From assembly GCA_905214365.1 (NCBI GenBank), contig CAJMMH010000025.1, forward strand, positions 1 to 16,094: a stretch of 16,094 bases of DNA, in the 5' to 3' direction. This DNA comes from an uncultured bacterium (GTDB lineage Bacteria > Bacillota > Clostridia > Lachnospirales > Lachnospiraceae). The position numbers were made by a program, and so were the translations under genes. The number at the start of each line of letters is the position of its first letter. Position 1 is the stretch's first letter. This document shows positions 6,623-13,361 of the stretch, piece by piece. A model generated the notes under the pieces. It saw only the letters and a program-made list of their open reading frames with translations, was not told the origin of the DNA and made no database searches.

Positions 6623-6714
6623 CCTTTTTCGCCTGCGTCCGGCATTTTTTCCCTCTGTCCACGCTTTTTCATCTGTCTTATCCACAAAATTCGTGGATAT
6701 TTTCGCTGTTGAAA

Positions 6715-6740
6715 AAGTTATCCACATTTTGGGGATAACT
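6715..6740. repeat. 26-bp exact repeat, copy 1 (converging DnaA boxes)
   Basis: This stretch is identical to 8528-8553. It holds a perfect box on the plus strand (6718-6726) and a TTATCCCCA box on the minus strand (6730-6738). The pair forms a dyad with arms AGTTATCC and GGATAACT. Bases on either side of the 26 differ between the copies. Confidence 0.9.
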
Positions 6741-7001
6741 TGGGGATAACTTTGTTGTTTTCCGGTTGACAAACTGTAAATTTCCTTGTATTTTCAAGCT
6801 TTTTCTTATTTTGTGGACAAGGGGTATAACTTATTTTTCAATGTGGATAAGCACGGGATAACTGCTTTTGCTGGACTTATCAACAGAGTTATCCACATTA
6901 TCCCCAATCCAAGATATCCCATTTCGACTTTTCCCGGGATATCCTCTGTCCTCATCCTGTGGATAACTACCTCTCACACTCCGTTTTCTCCGATAAATCA
7001 C

Positions 7002-7030
7002 TTGAAATAAGCTTCCTTTTATACTATAAT
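7002..7030 (+). promoter_or_regulatory. dnaA promoter
   Basis: TTGAAA (7002-7007) and a perfect TATAAT (7025-7030) are spaced by 17 bases, placing the start near 7037 and giving a ~98-base leader. A perfect DnaA box ends 35 bases upstream of the -35 (6958-6966), so DnaA could repress or modulate its own synthesis. The early leader can form a small GGGC/GCCC hairpin at 7041-7054, followed by four T residues, which is too weak to call a terminator. Confidence 0.9.
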
Positions 7031-7134
7031 ACCTTTATATGGGCTACTATGCCCTTTTGACAATCCGCGGCTTTTCGGAACACCGACCCACAAAATCCGC
7101 GGGAATTTTTACTTTGGGGACAAGGAGTACACAC

Positions 7135-8529
7135 ATGCAGGATGAGTTGAGAGTGGATGACCTGAAAAATAACTGGGATTTAATTAAAGAAAAGATGAAA
7201 ACCGACTACGACATTTCCTCCGTTGCATTCAATACCTGGATACAGCCGCTGGAAATATACAATGTCAGCAAAGATCAGGTAATTATCCTTGTCACGAACT
7301 GGAACAAGCGATTTATGATCGATTATCTGACCAAACGATACAGTGATCTGATCCAGATTACCATTGAAGAAGTACTTCACGCCCGCTGCCGGGTAACCTT
7401 TATCCTGCCGGATGACCTCGACAATGACGAGATTATTAATGATAAGAAGAAACTCTCTCCGGAAATGGATAATTACTACAAAGCCAGCCTCAGCGCAAAC
7501 CTGAATCCCAAGTATACCTTTGAAACATTTGTTGTCGGTCCTAACAATAAATTTGCTCATGCAGCGGCACTTGCAGTCGCGGATTCTCCGGCTGCGCGGT
7601 ACAATCCACTGTTTATCTATGGAGGCGTTGGGCTTGGAAAAACACATCTGATGCATTCAATTGCTCATCAGATCCTTCATAATAACCCAAGTCTAAGGGT
7701 CCTTTACGTCACCAGCGAGAAGTTCACTTCCGAGCTGATTGAAGCGATCCGCAGCAAAAACAACGCAGCATTCAAAGATAAATACCGGAATATCGACGTT
7801 CTGCTGATTGACGATATTCAGTTTATTATTGGTAAGGAAAGTACGCAGGAAGAGTTTTTCCATACATTCAATAACCTTTACGAAAACAACAAACAGATTG
7901 TAATCTCCTCAGATAAACCGCCGAAGGAATTTACAACCCTGGAAGAACGGCTTAGTTCCCGCTTTGCGGCAGGACTTTCCGTCGATATTTCCTCTCCGGA
8001 CTATGAAACCCGTATGGCAGTCCTTCGCAAAAAAGAGGAAATGGAGCATTATACCATTGATGAAGCAATCCTGAAGTATATTGCGACTAATGTAACGTCC
8101 AATATCCGTGAGCTAGAAGGCGCCCTGACCAAAGTAATCGCCTACGCCAAGCTTTCTAATTGCGAACTTACCATGGAAATGGCAGAAGAAGCGCTGAAGG
8201 ATATCATTCACAATGATCAGAATCGGGTAATTACCTCCCAGCTGATCATGGAAGTCGTCGCGGAACACTTTGGATTCCAGACCTCTGACCTGATCAGCCA
8301 TAAGCGAAACAAAGAAATCGCCTATCCCAGACAGATCACGATGTATCTTTGCCGTGAAATGACCGGTCTCTCGCTTCAGCAGATCGGTAAAGATTTGGGA
8401 AACCGTGATCATACAACCATCCGCCACGGCTGCGAAAAAATTGCGGATGAACTGAAGTCGGATGTGTCTCTTCGCGAAACCATTGAAGTTATTCAGAAGA
8501 AAATCAGTCCTTCTTCCGCGAAATCTTAA
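7135..8529 (+). CDS. dnaA: Chromosomal replication initiator protein DnaA
   Basis: AAA+ ATPase that binds TTATCCACA boxes, forms a filament and opens the origin. The ATG at 7135 (MQDELRVDDLKNNWDLIKEK) gives 464 residues, the family size, and follows AAGGAG at 7-base spacing. The frame stays open upstream to an ATG at 7039, but that codon lies about 2 bases after the predicted transcription start and has no binding site. Domain I is about 1-90, with a short linker to about 120. Walker A GGVGLGKT is at 163-170, Walker B LLIDDIQF at 223-230, the arginine finger region LSSRF at 273-277, and NIRELEGAL at 323-331. The domain IV box-recognition signature GNRDHTTIRH is at 422-431. The stop codon overlaps the second 26-bp origin repeat. 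Confidence 0.99.
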   Translation: MQDELRVDDLKNNWDLIKEKMKTDYDISSVAFNTWIQPLEIYNVSKDQVIILVTNWNKRFMIDYLTKRYSDLIQITIEEVLHARCRVTFILPDDLDNDEIINDKKKLSPEMDNYYKASLSANLNPKYTFETFVVGPNNKFAHAAALAVADSPAARYNPLFIYGGVGLGKTHLMHSIAHQILHNNPSLRVLYVTSEKFTSELIEAIRSKNNAAFKDKYRNIDVLLIDDIQFIIGKESTQEEFFHTFNNLYENNKQIVISSDKPPKEFTTLEERLSSRFAAGLSVDISSPDYETRMAVLRKKEEMEHYTIDEAILKYIATNVTSNIRELEGALTKVIAYAKLSNCELTMEMAEEALKDIIHNDQNRVITSQLIMEVVAEHFGFQTSDLISHKRNKEIAYPRQITMYLCREMTGLSLQQIGKDLGNRDHTTIRHGCEKIADELKSDVSLRETIEVIQKKISPSSAKS

Positions 8530-8553
8530 GTTATCCACATTTTGGGGATAACT
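8528..8553. repeat. 26-bp exact repeat, copy 2 (converging DnaA boxes)
   Basis: This stretch is identical to 6715-6740. Its first two bases are the last two of the dnaA stop codon. It carries a perfect plus-strand box at 8531-8539 and a minus-strand TTATCCCCA box at 8543-8551. The two copies lie 1.8 kb apart and bracket dnaA. Confidence 0.9.
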
Positions 8554-8754
8554 GCAGCGAAAATTAGGGGATAACTACTTTTTTCCAGTGGACAGGATTG
8601 GGATAAGTTTTTCTCATCCACACAATCGGTTCCCGGATAAAAAACGGCCAATTGGGATAACCAAGCAGTTATCCTACCGCTCATCCTCGTTTATCCGAGC
8701 ACTCATCCAAACTGAAAACCCTTGATTTTCCTGTAAAAAATGGACTTATCCCCA
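8531..8754. promoter_or_regulatory. oriC: Downstream DnaA-box cluster of oriC
   Basis: One perfect box (8531-8539, plus) is followed by near matches: TTATCCCCA at 8543-8551 (minus) and 8746-8754 (plus), and TCATCCACA at 8614-8622 (plus). Two-mismatch sites lie at 8566-8574, 8598-8606 and 8652-8660 (all minus). The run of degenerate GGGATAA/TTATCC sites resembles low-affinity DnaA sites that fill only with ATP-DnaA; that is an inference. The last box lies next to the unwinding region. Confidence 0.85.
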
Positions 8755-8807
8755 AATCCCCAACCCCTATTAATATTACTACTAATCATTAATCTTATAT
8801 ATTATTT
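8755..8807. other. oriC: Probable origin unwinding region with DnaA-trio-like triplets
   Basis: After the box at 8746-8754 comes a C-rich spacer (8755-8766). In-register triplets then follow from 8767: CTA TTA ATA TTA CTA CTA. The block 8768-8807 has only four G or C bases in 40. In B. subtilis the same order (DnaA box, GC-rich spacer, trios read as 3'-GAT-5' on the complementary strand, AT-rich element) is the basal unwinding system. The match here is by eye, and strand opening is inferred. From 8808 to the dnaN ribosome binding site I see no further clear signal. Confidence 0.75.
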
Positions 8808-8879
8808 GCGCTGGCGCGCACTGCAACCTGGGGATATCTCCCTAACCTGCAGTCCACCGGCTGGAAGGAGTTTTACACC

Positions 8880-9986
8880 ATGCAAATCGCGTGTTCAAGA
8901 GACGTTCTACAGAAAGCAGTTTCCATCGTATCCAAGGCAGTCTCCTCAAAAACAACAATGCCGATCCTCGAATGTATTCTGCTTCAGACACGAGACAATC
9001 AGATTTTCATCACTGCCAATGACACCGAACTTGGAATCGAAACTATGATCGAAGGCGAAATTCAAGAAGACGGGAAAATTGCAGTCGACGCGAAAATCTT
9101 TTCTGAAATCGTCAGACGTCTGCCTGATAGTATTGTATTTATCAAAAGTGAAACAAACGATCTAATTTCCATCCAGTGTGAGAAGGCAAGCTTTTCAATC
9201 CCTGGACGAAACGCGGAAGAATTTGTCTATATGCCGGAAGTGGAAAAGAACAAACATATCACTTTGTCCCAATTCACACTAAAAGAAATTATCCGCCAGA
9301 CTATTTTTTCTATTGCCGACAACGGAAGTAATCCGATGATGTCAGGAGAGCTAATTGAAGTCAACGAAAATCAGCTGAAAATTATATCTCTTGACGGACA
9401 TCGTATTTCAATCCGCAAAGTAACGCTGAAAGATGTTTTTGAACCGGTTAAAGTTGTCATTCCTGGCAAAACTTTGAATGAAGTCAGTAAGATTCTGAAT
9501 GGCGATGCGGAAAGCGAAGTATCACTTTACTTCACGTCCAATCACGTTCTTTTTGAATTTGATCAGACAACCGTTGTGTCCAGACTGATTGAGGGAGAGT
9601 ATTTCCGGATCAGCCAGATGTTAAACAGCGATTATGATACAAAAGTATCGGTCAACAAAAAGGATATGAGCAGCTGTATTGACCGTGCGACATTGCTTGT
9701 TAAGGAAAGTGATAAAAAGCCGATTATCATCGGTATCACGGATGGAAACATGGAAGTCCGGCTGAATTCTTCCCTGGGCTCCATGCAGGAGGAACTTGCG
9801 ATTGAAAAAACCGGAAAAGACATTCTGATCGGATTCAATCCGAAATTTCTCGCAGACGCGCTTCGCGTCATCGATGATGAAACGATTCAGATCTATATGA
9901 TCAATCCAAAGGCTCCATGTTTCATCAAGGATTCGGACGAAACTTATATTTATCTGATCCTTCCAGTAAACTTTAACGTATATTAA
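8880..9986 (+). CDS. dnaN: DNA polymerase III subunit beta (sliding clamp)
   Basis: Ring-shaped homodimer that tethers the replicative polymerase to DNA and docks other repair and replication proteins. It has 368 residues, the usual length for three repeated clamp domains. The N-terminus MQIACSRDVLQKAVSIVSKA, the segment TMPILECILL, the domain-2 stretch SLDGHRISIRKV and the C-terminal YLILPVNFN are family landmarks. ATG 8880 has AAGGAG nine bases upstream. I found no convincing separate promoter, so it may be read from the dnaA promoter or from a weak one inside the AT-rich region. A hairpin follows before yaaA. Confidence 0.98.
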   Translation: MQIACSRDVLQKAVSIVSKAVSSKTTMPILECILLQTRDNQIFITANDTELGIETMIEGEIQEDGKIAVDAKIFSEIVRRLPDSIVFIKSETNDLISIQCEKASFSIPGRNAEEFVYMPEVEKNKHITLSQFTLKEIIRQTIFSIADNGSNPMMSGELIEVNENQLKIISLDGHRISIRKVTLKDVFEPVKVVIPGKTLNEVSKILNGDAESEVSLYFTSNHVLFEFDQTTVVSRLIEGEYFRISQMLNSDYDTKVSVNKKDMSSCIDRATLLVKESDKKPIIIGITDGNMEVRLNSSLGSMQEELAIEKTGKDILIGFNPKFLADALRVIDDETIQIYMINPKAPCFIKDSDETYIYLILPVNFNVY

Positions 9987-9995
9987 TCAAGAATT

Positions 9996-10022
9996 TCCCG
10001 GAATCTCTTAAAAATTCCGGGA
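9996..10022 (+). other. Hairpin between dnaN and yaaA
   Basis: TCCCGGAAT (9996-10004) and ATTCCGGGA (10014-10022) form a perfect 9-bp stem with a 9-base loop. It ends two bases before the yaaA ribosome binding site AGGGAG (10025-10030). There is no T-run after it, so it is not a standard terminator. A processing or translation-control role is inferred. Confidence 0.6.
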
Positions 10023-10036
10023 GCAGGGAGTAAACA

Positions 10037-10246
10037 ATGTCAGAAATCATACTGAGAGAAGAGTACATTAAGCTTGGACAAGCTTTGAAAGCGGCACATC
10101 TTGCTGCCAACGGAGTTGAGGCAAAGGAAGCAATTCTGGATGGGAAAGTTCAGGTAAACGGAACAACCGAACTGCAGCGAGGAAAGAAACTGTATGCCGG
10201 AGATGTTGTTACCTATCAGGGTGAAACCATCGAAATCAAAAAGTAA
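10037..10246 (+). CDS. yaaA: S4-domain RNA-binding protein YaaA (RlbA-like)
   Basis: Small S4-like RNA-binding protein regularly found between dnaN and recF in Firmicutes. It has 69 residues, essentially one S4 fold: YIKLGQALKAAHLAANGVEA, then ILDGKVQVNGTTELQRGKKL, where the GxVxVNG motif is typical, and a final DVVTYQGETIEI strand. The B. subtilis homologue has been linked to ribosome assembly; no such claim can be tested here. AGGGAG lies 6 bases before ATG 10037. Its constant position in the replication operon suggests co-transcription rather than a replication role. Confidence 0.9.
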   Translation: MSEIILREEYIKLGQALKAAHLAANGVEAKEAILDGKVQVNGTTELQRGKKLYAGDVVTYQGETIEIKK

Positions 10247-10269
10247 ATAAGAGCAGTGAACGGTGTGAT

Positions 10270-11415
10270 ATGATAGTACAATCCTTGAGCCTGGCGGATT
10301 TCCGGAATTATGGCCTGCAGACCATCGAGTTCAGCAGAGGTGTTAATATTTTTTACGGAGATAATGCGCAGGGGAAAACAAACATTCTAGAAGCGATCTA
10401 TCTGTGCAGTACCAACAAATCGTACCGCGGCAGCAGAGACAGAGACATGATCCGCTTTGGCTGTGAGGAAGCGCATCTGAAGCTGATTGGAGAAAAGAGA
10501 GAGATTCCATATCGGATCGACATGCATCTGAAGAAGAATAAAAGCAAGGGAATCGCGGTAAATTCCGTGCCAATCCGCAAAGCGAGCGAGCTTCTCGGAC
10601 TTCTTCATGTTGTGTTTTTTTCTCCGGAGGATCTTCAGCTGATTAAAAATGGTCCATCGGAACGGCGACGTTTTCTTGATATGGAGCTTTGTCAGCTGGA
10701 TAAAATTTATATGCAGCAGCTGGCCGGATACAACCGGTGTCTTGTTCAGCGGAATACACTTCTGAAAGAGGCAGGGATACGTCCGGATAGTCTGGCGACA
10801 CTGGATGTATGGGACAAACAGCTGTGCGAATGCGGCCGGCAGGTAATCAGACGCAGAGCGCAATTTGTGCAGGAGATTGCGCCGTATATCCGGGACATTC
10901 ACAAACGGCTTTCCGGAGAGCGGGAAGAACTTGATATAAGTTATGAGCCAAATGTAGAGGAAAACATGTTTGAACCGGTCCTTGAAAAAAACAGGGACCG
11001 GGATCTGCGTATGAAGCAGACGATGACAGGTCCGCACAGAGACGATATCCGGTTTCTGGTAAAGCGGCAGGGATCAGATCAGACAACGGATATCCGTACA
11101 TTCGGCTCGCAGGGACAGCAGCGTACAGCTGCTCTTTCTGTGAAAATGGCGGAAATTGAACTGGTAAAACAGAAAACGGGCGATACGCCGGTCCTTCTGC
11201 TGGACGACGTATTGAGCGAACTGGACAGCAGCCGGCAGACGTATCTGCTCGACGGCATCCGGGATATCCAGACAATGATTACCTGTACCGGACTGGATGA
11301 TCTGGTAAGCCACCGGTTCCATATGGATCGGATTTTCCGGGTAGAAAACGGAATAGTAAAGCAGGAAAACGGCGGTACGGCAGTGCATGGATCGCCTGAC
11401 AATGTGATACATTGA
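10270..11415 (+). CDS. recF: DNA replication and repair protein RecF
   Basis: SMC-like ATPase that helps load RecA at gaps in DNA with RecO and RecR. It has 381 residues, slightly longer than the common ~360-370. Walker A is GDNAQGKTN at 30-38, inside the family block NIFYGDNAQGKTNILEA. The signature motif FGSQGQQRT and Walker B LLLDDVLSELD are both present in the C-terminal third. The last ~15 residues (ENGGTAVHGSPDNVIH) look like a non-conserved tail. ATG 10270 is the only nearby start. Its ribosome binding site is weak (nearest G-rich stretch GGTGTG), and yaaA ends 23 bases before, so low or coupled translation is plausible. Confidence 0.97.
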   Translation: MIVQSLSLADFRNYGLQTIEFSRGVNIFYGDNAQGKTNILEAIYLCSTNKSYRGSRDRDMIRFGCEEAHLKLIGEKREIPYRIDMHLKKNKSKGIAVNSVPIRKASELLGLLHVVFFSPEDLQLIKNGPSERRRFLDMELCQLDKIYMQQLAGYNRCLVQRNTLLKEAGIRPDSLATLDVWDKQLCECGRQVIRRRAQFVQEIAPYIRDIHKRLSGEREELDISYEPNVEENMFEPVLEKNRDRDLRMKQTMTGPHRDDIRFLVKRQGSDQTTDIRTFGSQGQQRTAALSVKMAEIELVKQKTGDTPVLLLDDVLSELDSSRQTYLLDGIRDIQTMITCTGLDDLVSHRFHMDRIFRVENGIVKQENGGTAVHGSPDNVIH

Positions 11416-11433
11416 GCAAAATGGAGGACACTT

Positions 11434-13347
11434 ATGAGCAGCGAATACGGTGCAAATCAAATTCAGATACTGGAAGGTCTCGAAGCCGTCAGAAAACGCC
11501 CCGGTATGTATATCGGCAGCACATCTGAACGCGGTCTTCATCACCTTGTGTACGAGATCGTCGATAATGCAGTGGACGAAGCGCTGGCCGGTGTCTGCGA
11601 TACCATTGTCGTGCAGATCAATGCAGATAATTCGATCACGGTAAGCGACAACGGACGCGGAATCCCGGTCGGTATTCATCCGAAGGCAGGGATTCCGGCG
11701 GTTGAGGTTGTATTTACCATTCTTCATGCCGGCGGAAAATTCGGCGGCGGCGGATATAAGGTGTCAGGCGGACTTCACGGAGTCGGTGCATCGGTTGTAA
11801 ATGCGCTTTCTACATGGCTGGAAGTGGAAATTTACCATGAGAGCAAGATCTATAAACAGCGTTATGAGCGCGGACATGCGGTGTATTCCCTGAAGGTAAT
11901 TGGAGACTGCGATCCGGAACGTCACGGAACGACCGTTACGTTCAAGCCGGACGGAGAAATTTTTGAAACGCTTGTATACGACTATCAGACATTAAAAGAG
12001 CGTCTGCGTGAAATGGCGTTCCTGACTAAGGGTCTGAAGATTGTCCTAAAGGATGACCGGGAAGAAAAGCGGGAGGAAACCTTCCACTATGAAGGCGGTA
12101 TTAGGGAATTTGTCAAATATCTTAACAATACCCGTGAGCCATTGTACGATCAGATCATTTATTTTGAGGGAACAAAAAATAACGTTTATGTAGAAGTCGC
12201 TATGCAGCACAACGATTACTACAACGAAAATATCTATTCGTTTGTCAACAACATCAATACACCGGAGGGTGGTACGCACTTGGCCGGTTTTAAGGCAGCC
12301 CTGACGGATGGCTTTAACAAGTATGCGCGGGCAAACAAGCTGTTGAAGGACAGTGAGCCTGCTCTGACCGGAGAGGATATCCGGGAAGGGCTGACTGCGA
12401 TTATCAGTGTTAAGATTGAAGAGCCGCAGTTTGAGGGACAGACGAAGCAGAAGCTTGGAAATAGTGAAGCAAGAACAGCGGTTGCTGCGGTTGTCGGCGA
12501 GCAGATGAAGTATTTCCTGGAGCAGAATCCGGCAATTGCGAAGGCAATCTGCGAGAAGTCGATTACTGCGCAGCGGGCAAGAGAGGCGGCAAGAAAGGCG
12601 AGAGATCTGACCAGAAGAAAGACTGCGCTCGACAGCATGACGCTTCCCGGAAAGTTAGCAGACTGCTCCGACAAGAATCCGGAAAACTGCGAAATCTATA
12701 TCGTTGAGGGAGATTCCGCAGGCGGTTCCGCGAAGAAGGCGCGTTCCCGTACGACGCAGGCAATCCTGCCGCTGCGCGGAAAGATTCTAAATGTTGAAAA
12801 GGCAAGACTGGATCGGATTTACGGAAATGCGGAGATCAAGGCAATGATTACCGCTTTCGGAACCGGTATCCATGAGGATTTTGATATTTCTAAGCTGCGT
12901 TATCATAAGATTATTATTATGACGGATGCGGATGTAGACGGTGCGCATATCGCGACGCTGCTGCTGACATTTATTTACCGGTTCATGCCGGAGCTGATCA
13001 AGCAGGGATATGTGTATCTGGCGCAGCCGCCGTTATACAAGCTGGAAAAGAATAAAAAGGTCTGGTATGCGTACAGTGATGAGGAACTGGATCAGATTCT
13101 GACTGAGGTTGGAAGAGATCAGAATAATAAGATTCAGCGTTATAAGGGACTTGGTGAGATGGACGCGGAGCAGCTGTGGGAAACTACTATGGATCCGGAG
13201 CGCAGAATCCTGCTGAGAGTCAACTATGACGAGTCGCTGGCATCGGATATTGATGTGACCTTTACGACACTGATGGGAGATAAGGTGGAGCCGCGCCGCG
13301 ACTTCATTGAAGCAAACGCAAAGTTTGTTAAGAATCTGGATATTTAA
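11434..13347 (+). CDS. gyrB: DNA gyrase subunit B
   Basis: ATPase subunit of the A2B2 enzyme that introduces negative supercoils. It has 637 residues, normal for Firmicute GyrB. The GHKL ATP site shows EIVDNAVDEAL at 41-51 and SDNGRGIPVG at 71-80, then GGKFGGGGYKVSGGLHGVG at 100-118. The TOPRIM domain has EGDSAGGSA at 425-433 and the metal-binding DADVDG at 498-503. PLRGKILNVEKA at 446-457 and QRYKGLGEMDAEQLW near the C-terminus mark GyrB rather than ParE. GGAGG lies shortly before ATG 11434. The gap to recF is 18 bases and to gyrA 14 bases, so gyrB and gyrA form a tight pair. Confidence 0.98.
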   Translation: MSSEYGANQIQILEGLEAVRKRPGMYIGSTSERGLHHLVYEIVDNAVDEALAGVCDTIVVQINADNSITVSDNGRGIPVGIHPKAGIPAVEVVFTILHAGGKFGGGGYKVSGGLHGVGASVVNALSTWLEVEIYHESKIYKQRYERGHAVYSLKVIGDCDPERHGTTVTFKPDGEIFETLVYDYQTLKERLREMAFLTKGLKIVLKDDREEKREETFHYEGGIREFVKYLNNTREPLYDQIIYFEGTKNNVYVEVAMQHNDYYNENIYSFVNNINTPEGGTHLAGFKAALTDGFNKYARANKLLKDSEPALTGEDIREGLTAIISVKIEEPQFEGQTKQKLGNSEARTAVAAVVGEQMKYFLEQNPAIAKAICEKSITAQRAREAARKARDLTRRKTALDSMTLPGKLADCSDKNPENCEIYIVEGDSAGGSAKKARSRTTQAILPLRGKILNVEKARLDRIYGNAEIKAMITAFGTGIHEDFDISKLRYHKIIIMTDADVDGAHIATLLLTFIYRFMPELIKQGYVYLAQPPLYKLEKNKKVWYAYSDEELDQILTEVGRDQNNKIQRYKGLGEMDAEQLWETTMDPERRILLRVNYDESLASDIDVTFTTLMGDKVEPRRDFIEANAKFVKNLDI

Positions 13348-13361
13348 GAGGGAGGCCATTC

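Larger units (their letters stand above)
6593..6966. promoter_or_regulatory. oriC: Upstream DnaA-box cluster of oriC
   Basis: Six perfect TTATCCACA boxes: plus strand at 6593, 6678, 6718 and 6889; minus strand at 6842-6850 and 6958-6966. One-mismatch boxes: TTATCCCCA at 6730-6738 and 6741-6749 (both minus) and 6898-6906 (plus, abutting the box at 6889), TTGTCCACA at 6812-6820 (minus), and TTATCAACA at 6877-6885 (plus). Boxes are directly adjacent or converging in several places. This is the typical upstream half of a bipartite Firmicute origin and also covers the region just before the dnaA promoter, which fits dnaA autoregulation. Confidence 0.95.

Noticed and set aside
6360..6662. 100-codon minus-strand frame between oriC and rpmH
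   Set aside because: It runs through DnaA boxes, the T-tracts and the rpmH promoter. Its Lys/Arg-rich composition reflects the T-tracts and no binding site is seen.
6593..6906. Regular short repeats as a CRISPR array or iteron plasmid origin
   Set aside because: The repeats are 9-bp DnaA boxes on both strands with irregular spacing beside dnaA, and no replication protein gene other than chromosomal ones is present.
7039..7134. N-terminal extension of dnaA by 32 codons
   Set aside because: The ATG would lie about 2 bases from the predicted transcription start with no binding site, whereas ATG 7135 has AAGGAG and gives the family N-terminus.
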